A DNA stretch of 54,362 nucleotides from Pseudomonadales bacterium (GTDB lineage: Bacteria; Pseudomonadota; Gammaproteobacteria; Pseudomonadales; Azotimanducaceae). Each line of letters begins with the position of its first letter. Position 1 is the stretch's first letter. The stretch lies in contig JAQWMV010000108.1 in assembly GCA_029246605.1 (NCBI GenBank), positions 1 to 54,362 of the forward strand, in the 5' to 3' direction. Shown piece after piece: positions 24,965 to 34,195 of this stretch. Below the pieces are notes generated by a model. It saw only the letters and a list, made by a program, of their open reading frames with translations. It ran no database searches and had not been told where the DNA came from. The position numbers were made by a program, and so were the translations under genes.

Positions 24965-26230
24965 ATGGGTAATGGTTTGTTGCGGGTCTTATACAGTTTG
25001 CTGTTTTATAGCCTTTTGCCAGCTATTTGGCTGCGGCTTTTATGGCGCTCGATAAAGGAACCCCTCTACCGGCAGGATTTTTGCCACCGGTTGGGGTTCG
25101 TGCCAGTTAAGCATCGTCATCAACCGGTAGTTTGGATCCACGCTGTTTCTGCGGGTGAGACTATCTCGTCAGCGCCGCTGGTCGAGCACTTACTCGCCCA
25201 TAGAGTATCCATCGTGATGACGAATATGACTGCTACCGGTAGAGACCGTGTCGACGCACTCATGAATGACCAGGTTGATAACTACTATGCACCCTACGAT
25301 GTGCCTGGGTCAGTGAAGCGGTTTATCGATCGAGTACGACCAAAAGTGCTTGTGATCATCGATACCGAACTCTGGCCAAATATGATTCATTATTGCTATC
25401 AACAGGGTGTCAAAGTAGTACTGGTCAATGCACGCTTGTCAGAAAAGTCCTTCCAGGGTTATCAAAAAATCTCTGGTCTTGCTGGACCGATGATGGCGGA
25501 TATCGACTTCATTGCGAGCCAAACGCAGGCGCAGGGAGACAGGTTTATTGCGCTTGGCCTTGATCAGAAAAAACTACACGTCTTTGGCAGTATCAAATTT
25601 GATATCGCCCCACCGGATGATCTCGAGGCCAAAGCAGCTCTGCTGAGAGCGGAACTTGGGAGTAGACCGACTTTTATTGCAGCTAGCACGCACATGGGGG
25701 AAGAGCCTCTGGTGCTGGATGTATTTACTGAATTGCGTCGCGAGTTTCCCGATCTGCTGTTGATCATCGCGCCAAGGCATACCCATCGGACGCCAGAAAT
25801 TTGCACGATGGTTACGGATGCGGACCTGTCGTTTAGTCTGAGGAGCGGTGATGAACTAGGTAATGTCGACGTGTTTTTACTGGATACCATGGGTGAGCTT
25901 AGCTACTTTTATGCAGCATCTGATGTTGCTTTTGTTGGCGGAAGTTTTGCTGCGATTGGAGGGCATAATTTCCTGGAAGCAGTTATTGCGAGGGTACCCG
26001 TTGTGATGGGACCTCACCTGTCGAGCATAGAGGACATCGTTGCTCAGTTTGTTAACCAAAAAGCGTTGTGCCTGGTCGATAGTAAAGAACAATTTACCAG
26101 CACTGTGCACCAGCTCCTACTTAAGGTCGAGGATTGTGACGCGATGGTTCAACGTGCCTGTGATGTACATAAGCACAATGCTGGTGCACTTGAGTCGACA
26201 CTGGACCTTGTATTAGCCCAGTTGGATTGA
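24965..26230 (+). CDS. waaA: 3-deoxy-D-manno-octulosonic acid (Kdo) transferase
   Basis: WaaA adds Kdo to lipid IVA, the base on which the core made by this cluster is built. The 421-residue protein has an N-terminal membrane anchor (about residues 5-25) and a GT-B fold. HAVSAGETISSAPL (about 59) contains the catalytic glutamate. The donor-binding half shows TFIAASTHMGEEPLVLDVF and FVGGSFAAIGGHNFLEA. It is divergent from the FAD oxidoreductase with a very short spacer. It ends 6 bp before a small frame coupled to yqiB. Whether one or two Kdo are added cannot be told. Confidence 0.96.
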   Translation: MGNGLLRVLYSLLFYSLLPAIWLRLLWRSIKEPLYRQDFCHRLGFVPVKHRHQPVVWIHAVSAGETISSAPLVEHLLAHRVSIVMTNMTATGRDRVDALMNDQVDNYYAPYDVPGSVKRFIDRVRPKVLVIIDTELWPNMIHYCYQQGVKVVLVNARLSEKSFQGYQKISGLAGPMMADIDFIASQTQAQGDRFIALGLDQKKLHVFGSIKFDIAPPDDLEAKAALLRAELGSRPTFIAASTHMGEEPLVLDVFTELRREFPDLLLIIAPRHTHRTPEICTMVTDADLSFSLRSGDELGNVDVFLLDTMGELSYFYAASDVAFVGGSFAAIGGHNFLEAVIARVPVVMGPHLSSIEDIVAQFVNQKALCLVDSKEQFTSTVHQLLLKVEDCDAMVQRACDVHKHNAGALESTLDLVLAQLD

Positions 26231-26236
26231 ATACGA

Positions 26237-26380
26237 ATGGAATGCACACTGGATTGTCCTGTCGATGCGAAAAACTGGAATGCTAATTGCAGGTTACTAT
26301 CGGGTAATTTCAGACGATATTGGTTGCTTATTGCCAGGGGATTTGGGTTAATTTACTTTTACAAAGTAGTGACGCTATGA
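26237..26380 (+). CDS. possible 47-residue small ORF coupled to yqiB
   Basis: An open frame from ATG 26237 runs to TGA 26378-26380 and overlaps the yqiB start as ATGA. It would encode a 47-residue peptide ending in a hydrophobic, basic stretch (RRYWLLIARGFGLIYFYK). No family is recognised and no clear ribosome binding site is seen. It may be a chance frame in the waaA-yqiB gap or the tail of a gene lost here; relatives often have nudF before yqiB. The exact stop/start overlap is the main reason to list it. Confidence 0.3.
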   Translation: MECTLDCPVDAKNWNANCRLLSGNFRRYWLLIARGFGLIYFYKVVTL

Positions 26381-26823
26381 CAAAGCGCAGGTACGTTCCT
26401 GATCTTATTTCCGATATGGCGGAGTGCGATGCCAATTACTTTCGGCTGAGTCGCTTATTCCCAAATATGTATGAGGACGAGTGCGTCGAGTTTGGCGTTC
26501 AAGGTACTACCGAGGACGGTGCGATTGTCACCCTTCGCATTACCGAAAGGTGTCCGTATACGACAATGTTGTCTTTGCAGGTTGATAGCGAGGCCGATAA
26601 ATCCTGGATCAAATGGCCCAGTCTTGAAGTCAGGGTATATCACGATCTTAATACCGCAGAGGTTATTAGTTTTGAGCGTCATCGAAACTTTAAGTATCGC
26701 TATGCCATGCCTAACCCGGATATGTACCAACCGGACGAGAAGTCGCAGATCAATCGTTTCTTTGGCGAAATGTTGACGTTCTGTTTGGTCTACGGTCACG
26801 CCCTGGATCAATCTTTTTCATAG
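26377..26823 (+). CDS. yqiB: DUF1249 family protein YqiB
   Basis: A 148-residue protein of the DUF1249 family, function unknown. YVPDLISDMAECDANYFRL at the start, then the conserved YRYAMPNPDMYQPDEKSQINRF (given in part) near residue 108 and FGEMLTFCL identify it. ATG 26377 is chosen because the family N-terminus begins there; an upstream in-frame start at 26320 is not supported. In Enterobacteria and Pseudomonas yqiB lies with nudF, cpdA and yqiA upstream of parE. Here it is followed directly by parE, so cpdA and yqiA are missing from the expected place. Confidence 0.9.
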   Translation: MTKRRYVPDLISDMAECDANYFRLSRLFPNMYEDECVEFGVQGTTEDGAIVTLRITERCPYTTMLSLQVDSEADKSWIKWPSLEVRVYHDLNTAEVISFERHRNFKYRYAMPNPDMYQPDEKSQINRFFGEMLTFCLVYGHALDQSFS

Positions 26824-26854
26824 ACCCGGTCTAGGGAATTAGGCTTCGGCGCGC

Positions 26855-26860
26855 TATAAT
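26855..26860 (+). promoter_or_regulatory. -10-like TATAAT upstream of parE
   Basis: A perfect TATAAT followed by a T-run lies 174 bp before parE, in the 210-bp gap after yqiB. No good -35 is seen 17 bp upstream. A promoter here would give parE a leader of about 165 nt. No riboswitch or strong hairpin was recognised in that leader. Confidence 0.3.
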
Positions 26861-27033
26861 TTTTTTCCCATCTATCAGGTTCCTGGAATACGCCTTTATG
26901 GCCGTCCGGCATGATTCACGGTCGTGGCATTCCGCATTTCAGCAACCTATTAGCGATCAACATTTTCTGTTTGGTCTGTATTTTTTGTAAAAATACGCAC
27001 TTTCTTTAGTGCGACAATTTATTCGAGAGGTTT

Positions 27034-28935
27034 ATGGCAAGCTCATATCAAGCGGATTCTATCGAGGTTTTAGAAGGCCTTGATCCGGTTAGAAAACGTC
27101 CTGGAATGTATACCGATACCAGTCGACCCAACCATCTAGCACAGGAGGTTATTGATAATGCGGTAGACGAGGCACTTGAGGGTTACGCAACTGAAATTCG
27201 AGTCACCCTACGTAAAGATGGTTCCATGTCGGTTAATGACGATGGACGCGGAATGCCGGTAGATATCCATAAGAAAGAAAAACTATCTGGCGTCGAACTG
27301 ATCCTGACCCGCTTGCACTCGGGTGCGAAATTCAATAGCGACAATTACAAGTTTTCCGGGGGCTTGCACGGTGTTGGTGTGTCAGTCGTGAATGCGCTAT
27401 CAGAAACATTGGAAGTTTTTGTCAGAAGGGATGGCAAGCTTCATCACATGGCTTTTAAAGGGGGCAATAAAGCCTCTAAGCTCGCTGTGAAAGACAAGAT
27501 TGGTAAGCGAAACACCGGAACGCTGATCAACTTTAAGCCTGATCCCAAGTATTTCGATTCCCCCAAGTTTTCGGTTCCCAGACTCACGCATCAGCTACGT
27601 GCCAAGGCCGTTCTGTGTCCGGGTTTAAAGGTAACGTTCACAGACGAGACTGCGGCGAGTAAGGAAGATAAAGATTATGTTTGGTGCTACGAAGATGGAT
27701 TGAAAGACTATTTGCTGACTGAGCTTTTTGGTTTTGAACTTCTCCCTAAAGAACCATTTATCGGCTCCATATCAGGCAACGATGAAGAGGTTGACTGGGC
27801 GGTGCAGTGGTTACCAGAAGGTGGAGAACTGATAACCGAAAGCTATGTCAATCTCGTACCGACGACGCAGGGCGGTACCCATGTAAATGGTTTGCGAAGC
27901 GGGCTTTTGGAGGCGCTAAGGGAGTTTTGTGAATTTCGAAATCTGATGCCGCGGGGTGTGAAAATCTCTGCAGAGGACGTATGGGACAAGTGCAGTTATG
28001 TGCTCTCTACGAAGATGCTGGATCCACAGTTTTCAGGACAGACCAAGGAACGCCTGAATTCCCGGCAGGCTGCGACGTTCATATCCGGCGTAGTCAAAGA
28101 CAGTTTTAGTCTATGGCTAAGTCAACATGTCGCGGAGGCGGAAGCCATAGCGGAACTGGCAATTAACAATGCGCAGGACAGGCTTCGTGCCGGTAAGAAA
28201 GTCGTACGGAAGAAAGTGACTTCGGGTCCTGCGCTGCCGGGTAAGCTTGCAGATTGTACCTGCCAGGATGCGATGGCGGGAGAACTCTTCCTGGTGGAAG
28301 GGGATTCCGCTGGGGGATCCGCGAAACAGGCAAGAGATCGTGAAACGCAGGCGATTCTGCCTCTCAGAGGTAAGATACTGAGTACCTGGGAAGTCGATTC
28401 AGCAGAGATCCTGGCATCCCAAGAAGTTCACGATATTTCCATTGCTTTGGGAATAGATCCTGCGTCAACCGATCTTTCAGCATTGCGCTACGGCAAGGTG
28501 TGTATTCTCGCGGATGCAGATTCTGATGGTTTGCATATAGCGAGTTTGTTGATTGCTCTGTTTGTTCGGCACTTTCCAGCGTTGGTGGACAAAGGTCATG
28601 TGTTTGTTGCCATGCCACCTCTGTATCGAATTGATGTAGGTAAAGAGGTTTACTATGCCTTGGATGAGTCAGATCGTCAGGGTGTTCTTGATCGCATAGC
28701 AGCAGAGAAAAAACCTGGAAAGATCACTGTGCAGCGCTTCAAAGGCCTGGGTGAAATGAACCCCTCACAACTCAGAGAAACCACGATGGTAGAGGAAACT
28801 CGGCGACTTGTGTGTCTACGGCCCAGTAAGACCGAGACGACCCATGAATTGCTTGATATGTTGTTCGCCAAAAAACGTGCGGGTGATCGTAAGACGTGGC
28901 TCGAGAAAACAGGAGACAAAGCCGAGCTTATTTAG
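27034..28935 (+). CDS. parE: DNA topoisomerase IV subunit B
   Basis: ParE is the ATPase subunit of topoisomerase IV, which decatenates daughter chromosomes. The 633-residue length matches the family. The GHKL ATPase domain shows EVIDNAVDEALEGYA (about residue 39) with DDGRGMPVD. The Toprim domain shows LVEGDSAGGSAKQARDRE (about 419) and ADADSDGLHIASLL with the metal-binding acidic residues, and ends with QRFKGLGEMNP (about 568). A gag-type ribosome binding site precedes the ATG. It is followed after 38 bp by parC, so the holoenzyme is made from one transcript. Confidence 0.97.
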   Translation: MASSYQADSIEVLEGLDPVRKRPGMYTDTSRPNHLAQEVIDNAVDEALEGYATEIRVTLRKDGSMSVNDDGRGMPVDIHKKEKLSGVELILTRLHSGAKFNSDNYKFSGGLHGVGVSVVNALSETLEVFVRRDGKLHHMAFKGGNKASKLAVKDKIGKRNTGTLINFKPDPKYFDSPKFSVPRLTHQLRAKAVLCPGLKVTFTDETAASKEDKDYVWCYEDGLKDYLLTELFGFELLPKEPFIGSISGNDEEVDWAVQWLPEGGELITESYVNLVPTTQGGTHVNGLRSGLLEALREFCEFRNLMPRGVKISAEDVWDKCSYVLSTKMLDPQFSGQTKERLNSRQAATFISGVVKDSFSLWLSQHVAEAEAIAELAINNAQDRLRAGKKVVRKKVTSGPALPGKLADCTCQDAMAGELFLVEGDSAGGSAKQARDRETQAILPLRGKILSTWEVDSAEILASQEVHDISIALGIDPASTDLSALRYGKVCILADADSDGLHIASLLIALFVRHFPALVDKGHVFVAMPPLYRIDVGKEVYYALDESDRQGVLDRIAAEKKPGKITVQRFKGLGEMNPSQLRETTMVEETRRLVCLRPSKTETTHELLDMLFAKKRAGDRKTWLEKTGDKAELI

Positions 28936-28973
28936 ACAACTAATCCCATACGGGAAGCCAGAAGGTATCAGTA

Positions 28974-31229
28974 ATGAGTGAAAGTGTTAACGCAGGAATC
29001 TTCGAGACGATCAGCCTTGAGGAGTACACCGAAGAGGCGATGCGCAACTATGCGATGTACGTTATTAATGACCGGGCCCTACCGCATATAGGTGATGGCC
29101 TAAAACCAGTACAGCGTCGCATCATTTATGCCATGTCGGAACTCCGGCTATCCGCAGATGCAAAATATACAAAGTCTGCACGAACCGTGGGTGATGTTAT
29201 CGGCAAGTTTCACCCCCATGGTGATTCTGCCTGTTATGAAGCCATGGTTATCATGGCGCAGCCGTTTACTTATCGATACCCGTTGGTTGATGGCCAGGGT
29301 AACTGGGGCTCTCCGGACGACCCCAAGTCCTTTGCTGCGCAGCGCTATACGGAGTCAAAACTAACAAAATATGCTGATGTTCTACTGGCAGAACTCGGTC
29401 AGGGAACCGTCGATTGGCAGCCAAACTTTGACGGGACGATGAGTGAGCCGCGACATTTACCAGCACGGCTGCCAAATATTCTTCTAAATGGAGGCACCGG
29501 TATTGCAGTTGGCATGGCGACAGATATTCTGCCGCATAATTTGCGGGAAGTTGCCGCTGCGTGTATTCGGTTGCTTGATAAACCCAAGTCGACACTCAGT
29601 GATATTAGTGAGCACATCAAAGGACCTGATTTCCCTACCGGTGCGGAAATCATTTCGAGTCCCGAAGAGTTACAGCAGATTTATGAGACTGGTCGTGGGT
29701 CAGTTCGAGCGCGAGCAATCTATCAGGTTGAATCGGGTGAGATCGTCGTAACGGCCCTACCTCACCAGGTCTCTGGAACGAAAATTCTTGAGCAGATTGC
29801 AGCGCAAATGCAGGCTAAAAAGTTACCGATGGTCGTTGACCTACGGGACGAATCAGATCATGAAAATCCTACCAGAATGGTCATTGTTCCAAGATCGAAC
29901 CGAATCAACACCGAGGAACTCATGGCGCATTTATTTGCGACCACTGATCTTGAACGAACCTATCGATGTAACTTCAATGTTATTGGTATCGACGGTCGTC
30001 CCAGCGTACAACCGCTGCTTGGCCTGCTCAAGGAATGGCTGACATTTCGTTCCGATACCGTATTACGTAGGTTGAAGTATCGTCTTGAGAAGATTCTTGC
30101 CCGCATACACATCCTCGATGGTCTGCTGATTGCTTATCTGAATCTCGATGAGGTTATTCGAATCATTCGGGAAGAAGATAAACCGAGAGCTGCTCTAATG
30201 AAAAAATTCAAGCTATCTGAAATCCAGGCAGATGCAATTCTCGACATACGTTTACGTCAATTGGCTCGACTTGAAGAAGAGAAGATCCGAGGTGAAAAAG
30301 ATGAGCTTAACGCAGAGCGAGTAGATCTGGAAAAAACCATCAATTCGAAGGCACGACTGAAAACGTTAATTAAAAAGGAAATCCAGGCTGACGCAGAAGT
30401 CTATGGTGATGATAGGCGCTCGATCATTGTGCAGCGTGCTGAGGCCTCTGCATTTAACGAGAAGGATCTCATTGGTGCAGATCCTATGCTAATTGTGCTG
30501 TCTACCAAGGGTTGGGTCCGTGCTGCAAAAGGTTATGATGCGAATCCACGAGAGCTCAATTACCGCAGTGGCGACGAGTATCTTGCTTCAGCTGAAGGTA
30601 GGTCCAATCAAGATGCGGTGTTCCTGGATTCTCATGGCCGGGCCTACACACTGGCAGCGCACACGTTACCCTCTGCACGTTCACAGGGTGAGCCGCTAAC
30701 GGGTCGAGTCAAACCGCCAGAAGGTGCGTATTTTACAGGCGTCGTCGCTGGGGACGTCGAACAACAGTTTGTCGTTGCCAGTGATGCGGGATATGGGTTT
30801 GTGACCAGCCTTAAAGATATGGTGACTAAGAATAAAGCCGGTAAGGCATTAGTGTCGGTACCTAAGGGTGGCATTGCAATGCAGCCTATCTCTATTCTTG
30901 ACCTTGATCATGAATTCCTGGCAGCGTTTACCAATGAAGGCAGATTGCTGATTTTTCCTGTTCGCGATCTTCCCGTGATGGCACGGGGCAAGGGTATAAA
31001 AATCATCAACATACCGACAAGACGGCTAATCGAACGGGTTGAGATGATGTCTCATGTAGTCGTATTTTCAGAGGTAGATACCCTGCAGATAAGTTCTGGT
31101 AAGCGCAGCCTGAGTTTGAAAATTGATGAGTTGGAACATTATCGTGGCGAGAGAGCGCGGCGCGGCCTGAAACTTCCCAGGGGCTTTCAAAGAGTCGATA
31201 AAGTTGAACGAATTCGGGGTGACGAATAG
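28974..31229 (+). CDS. parC: DNA topoisomerase IV subunit A
   Basis: ParC is the DNA-cleaving subunit of topoisomerase IV. The 751-residue protein has the cleavage domain followed by a C-terminal beta-pinwheel. The active tyrosine is in [10 protein letters not shown] (about residue 123). The quinolone-resistance region reads [12 protein letters not shown], keeping the Ser and Glu of sensitive enzymes. The AGAAGG before ATG serves as ribosome binding site. No terminator hairpin is seen in the 52 bp before the convergent gene. Confidence 0.97.
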   Translation: MSESVNAGIFETISLEEYTEEAMRNYAMYVINDRALPHIGDGLKPVQRRIIYAMSELRLSADAKYTKSARTVGDVIGKFHPHGDSACYEAMVIMAQPFTYRYPLVDGQGNWGSPDDPKSFAAQRYTESKLTKYADVLLAELGQGTVDWQPNFDGTMSEPRHLPARLPNILLNGGTGIAVGMATDILPHNLREVAAACIRLLDKPKSTLSDISEHIKGPDFPTGAEIISSPEELQQIYETGRGSVRARAIYQVESGEIVVTALPHQVSGTKILEQIAAQMQAKKLPMVVDLRDESDHENPTRMVIVPRSNRINTEELMAHLFATTDLERTYRCNFNVIGIDGRPSVQPLLGLLKEWLTFRSDTVLRRLKYRLEKILARIHILDGLLIAYLNLDEVIRIIREEDKPRAALMKKFKLSEIQADAILDIRLRQLARLEEEKIRGEKDELNAERVDLEKTINSKARLKTLIKKEIQADAEVYGDDRRSIIVQRAEASAFNEKDLIGADPMLIVLSTKGWVRAAKGYDANPRELNYRSGDEYLASAEGRSNQDAVFLDSHGRAYTLAAHTLPSARSQGEPLTGRVKPPEGAYFTGVVAGDVEQQFVVASDAGYGFVTSLKDMVTKNKAGKALVSVPKGGIAMQPISILDLDHEFLAAFTNEGRLLIFPVRDLPVMARGKGIKIINIPTRRLIERVEMMSHVVVFSEVDTLQISSGKRSLSLKIDELEHYRGERARRGLKLPRGFQRVDKVERIRGDE

Positions 31230-31281
31230 AAACGTCTACCCTCTGGCCTGAAGTTAATTCAACATTCCGGGCAGCAACAAG

Positions 31282-32316
31282 TTAATTGGCGCAAAGGTGG
31301 GCGGCCTGGTGTTCGATTAGAGAGTTGGAAGATTCCGCGGTATAGACCTCGCCGTCACCGATGAGCGAATGTTGAAGTTCGCTCAAAAGAACATTCTGAC
31401 CCTGCAACTCTTTATGTTGCATAAATACTCGCACGCTGACAAGGACCTGTTGATCGCTGATCCCTGCCAGGTACGCGGCATGCTTACGGGCAACTTCCTC
31501 GTCTTCACCGATATCCAAACCGGCCTTGAAGTTTATGTTGCCCGGTAGCAGGTCTGTGATGGCTTTTATCAGTAGGGCACAGCAGATACTGCTCTGAATA
31601 TGTTCCCCTGTGTTGAAAGTAACAATGATGTCATCGCCACGCGATTGCTGTTCACCATTGTATAACCTACAAGCCTCGGCCAACTTCTCTCTGTGGTCAT
31701 CAATCAAGCGCCCGGGTTTGATCTTAATGACTAACCAGCAAGCAGCTTCAGCTTTTTGCGCCTCTGCAACGGAATGCTCTTCCTCGGGGCCGGTTAGCCA
31801 TACAAAAAATACATCACCGTAGAACCAAATCAGTGACGCGAAACCAAGACTCAGCAGGAAAAATAGTGCGCTGGCTTTGATAATCACGCCAACAAAGGAC
31901 ATCTTATCTGACCGCAGCCCCAATCGTAGATGGCCCATCAGGGTACTGTGGGAAGTAATATCCCGGGTGAATATGCGATGTGCAGTGCTTCTTTTGCCAG
32001 CCTGTGCGATCAAATTATACTCGGCGTCGTACACGGCAACGTGCGCTATGTCGCCCTGATTCAGCAAATTGCGTAGCATGATGTTGAGTGACAAAGCGTC
32101 CTGATTAACGAGATAATCCGTAGCGGTAATTGCCAGTTGGTCAGCGATAGTGTTACCGAAGCGTGATCCTTCACGAAGCAGTGTAGAATTGGCCTGACCT
32201 AATGTAAGCCAGGTAACCATTAAACTAATAATGAAAGCGGGCAACAGCGTTACAACAATGGTGCGAACGCGTACCATCTTCGACGAAGAAACTGCTGAAG
32301 CCATGTTGGAATCCAT
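31282..32316 (-). CDS. YtjB/AhpA-like two-helix membrane protein
   Basis: The 344-residue protein has a membrane helix at about residues 21-41, a periplasmic part of about 105 residues (LSLNIMLRNLLNQGDIAHVAVYD, given in part, resembles the Smp/YtjB sensor-like domain) and a second helix at about 150-172. The cytosolic part (about 190-330) has the outline of a degenerate class III cyclase homology domain: CWLVIKI, SRGDDIIVTF and FKAGLDIGEDEE, but lacks the paired metal aspartates. The position, divergent from serB, is that of ytjB (smp) in Enterobacteria and of a hypothetical protein in Pseudomonas. Function is unknown; a non-catalytic sensor is an inference. Confidence 0.75.
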   Translation of the reverse strand: MDSNMASAVSSSKMVRVRTIVVTLLPAFIISLMVTWLTLGQANSTLLREGSRFGNTIADQLAITATDYLVNQDALSLNIMLRNLLNQGDIAHVAVYDAEYNLIAQAGKRSTAHRIFTRDITSHSTLMGHLRLGLRSDKMSFVGVIIKASALFFLLSLGFASLIWFYGDVFFVWLTGPEEEHSVAEAQKAEAACWLVIKIKPGRLIDDHREKLAEACRLYNGEQQSRGDDIIVTFNTGEHIQSSICCALLIKAITDLLPGNINFKAGLDIGEDEEVARKHAAYLAGISDQQVLVSVRVFMQHKELQGQNVLLSELQHSLIGDGEVYTAESSNSLIEHQAAHLCAN

Positions 32317-32400
32317 ACATCAAACTAATATCTAAATTATAACTGATTGTTCTCAATACCTATTTCTTTACGGATAATAGATTGAGTAACAAGGAAAAAC

Positions 32401-33579
32401 ATGCTGACACTTATAAATATTTCCGGAGATGATCGGCCAGGATTAACAGCAGAGATAACCGCTTTACTGTCGGCGTTTAATGCAGACATTCTTGATGTGG
32501 GCCAGGCCGTGATTCACAACCATCTTTCTCTTGGGATACTGGTGAGCGTGACAGATGTCGAAGGTCTAAAAACACGTGCCCGGCTGCTTGGCATCGATAT
32601 GAAGTTTTCTTCCGTAGATTTATCGAGCTATGAGGAATGGGTTCGTATGCAGGGCAAGGACCGATACATACTGACCTTACTTGCCAGAAGGATCAGGGCT
32701 GATCAATTAGCTGCTGTATCAGAGGTCGTGTCCAGCAGTGGTCTTAATATAGACAATATTACTCGCCTTTCAGGGCGTGTATCGTTATCCGAGGAAGATA
32801 CCAGTACCAAAGCATCGATTGAGTTTTCGTTGCGCGGAGAGCCTGACGAAGCATTTCGGTCTCGTTTAGTGGATGTTTGCGCTGAACATGATATTGATAT
32901 TGCAGTCCAGGAAGACAATAGCTTCCGGCGCCATCGACGACTGGTTGCCTTTGATATGGATTCCACGCTCATTGATACAGAAGTCATCGATGAAATGGCA
33001 GAAGTGATGGGGTTAGGTGAAGCCGTTGCCAGGATCACGGAAAGCGCTATGCGAGGTGAACTCGATTTTAGCGAAAGCTTAAGAGAGCGTGTGTCGTTGC
33101 TGCGCGGTATGGCGGAAGTTGATATGCAGGAAATTGCGGCAAGGCTACCGTTGATGGAAGGAGCGACGCATCTTATTCATACATTAAGTAGACTGGGATA
33201 CAAAACCGCTATTCTATCGGGAGGGTTTGACTACTTCGGTGAGGTATTACAGAAAAAACTTGGTATAGACTATGTGTTTGCTAACAAGCTTGAGATCGTA
33301 GACGGTAGATTAACCGGTAAGGTAGTGCCTCCCATTGTTGATGCGGCGCGAAAAGCAGAACTTTTGGAATCTCTTACCGAACGTGAAAACATTTCGCTGC
33401 AACAGGTAGTCGCCGTCGGCGACGGGGCAAACGATCTTGCCATGTTACAAAAGGCTGGTCTGGGCATCGCTTTTCATGCAAAGCCTTTTCTCAAAGAAAA
33501 CACCAAACAGTCAATTTCGACGCTGGGCCTTGATAGCATTTTGTATCTAATGGGTATTCGAGATCGGGACGCGCATTAA
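32401..33579 (+). CDS. serB: phosphoserine phosphatase
   Basis: SerB hydrolyses phosphoserine to serine, the last step of serine synthesis. The 392-residue form has an N-terminal ACT-like pair of domains (about residues 1-175) and a HAD phosphatase domain. HAD motifs are FDMDSTLIDTEVIDEMAEV (about residue 182, nucleophile Asp), LSGGFDYFGEVL (about 272) and AVGDGANDLAML (about 339). The extended N-terminal form is the Pseudomonas-type. The 84-bp gap to the divergent YtjB-like gene should hold promoters for both. It converges on the FimX remnant. Confidence 0.96.
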   Translation: MLTLINISGDDRPGLTAEITALLSAFNADILDVGQAVIHNHLSLGILVSVTDVEGLKTRARLLGIDMKFSSVDLSSYEEWVRMQGKDRYILTLLARRIRADQLAAVSEVVSSSGLNIDNITRLSGRVSLSEEDTSTKASIEFSLRGEPDEAFRSRLVDVCAEHDIDIAVQEDNSFRRHRRLVAFDMDSTLIDTEVIDEMAEVMGLGEAVARITESAMRGELDFSESLRERVSLLRGMAEVDMQEIAARLPLMEGATHLIHTLSRLGYKTAILSGGFDYFGEVLQKKLGIDYVFANKLEIVDGRLTGKVVPPIVDAARKAELLESLTERENISLQQVVAVGDGANDLAMLQKAGLGIAFHAKPFLKENTKQSISTLGLDSILYLMGIRDRDAH

Positions 33580-33608
33580 GGCAGGATGAGTGATTGATCA
33601 GTCGTTCT

Positions 33609-34127
33609 CTAGATATCGTCAGAAAAATCGCATTCCATTGTGCCGAGAGGCGGTGACAAACAGTACCCCTGAATGTAGTTGAGTCCAGTTTGCCAAAGCA
33701 GGGCCAAAACGTTGGGTGATTCTACGCCAGAAATCGCTGTTAGAACGCCGCTCGCCTGTAATGATTGGATCATCTCAGAAAGTTTGGTTTGTTTCTCTTC
33801 ACTATCATCAAGGTCCTGTGCGAAAGAGCCATCTAGTTTGACGTAATCTGGCGTCAGGTGCTTCAGCAGATTAAAAGGATTTAGTGAACAACCAAAATGG
33901 TTTATGGAACTCTTGCAATGCAACTCTGCCAGGCCCTTGGTGAACTTGGTTGCCTGTTTAATATAGGAAGTTGCATCATTCTCGTAAATTTGAATAACTA
34001 TGGCGTCGCTAGCGAGTTTCGCTGCCTTCAACGCGATGCTTAACCAGGGTAGAAAGGTCTCATCAGAAATCGATTTGTGGATGATGTTTAAAAGCAGTCT
34101 GGCTTTGCCACCTGCCTCACTGCTCAT
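33609..34127 (-). pseudogene. fimX: C-terminal EAL-domain remnant of FimX
   Basis: The 172-residue frame matches only the last two thirds of a degenerate EAL domain like that of FimX, the c-di-GMP-binding regulator of type IV pili (about 690 residues, with REC-like, PAS, GGDEF and EAL parts). LLPWLSIALKAAKLASDA-like sequence (FLPWLSIALKAAKLASDA) opens it, then INHFGCSLNPFNLLKHLTPD, YVKLDGSF and NYIQGYCLSPP. REC, PAS and GGDEF regions and the EAL signature are missing. fimX adjoins serB in Pseudomonas, as here, so this is the same locus after a large 5' deletion. Its ATG lies in a 10-bp tandem repeat. A free-standing c-di-GMP-binding fragment is possible but unlikely. Confidence 0.75.
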
Positions 34128-34150
34128 TACAGCTCATTACAGCTCATTAG
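34122..34150. repeat. 10-bp tandem repeat at the fimX remnant start
   Basis: The unit gctcattaca occurs 2.9 times in a row. On the minus strand each copy contains TAATGAGC, so three ATGs occur in three frames; only the last (34127) opens the remnant, the other two reach stops within seven codons. The repeat sits at the edge of the deleted fimX region and may mark or follow the deletion event. Confidence 0.85.
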
Positions 34151-34195
34151 TTGGTTTTCAACATTCATTAATCGTCTGCTATAGTAAAACATGTC

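Noticed and set aside
26898-26990. 30-codon frame before parE with ISDQHFLFG, possible cpdA start relic
   Set aside because: The likeness to the metallophosphatase ISDxHLF motif is short and the rest does not match; too weak to call.
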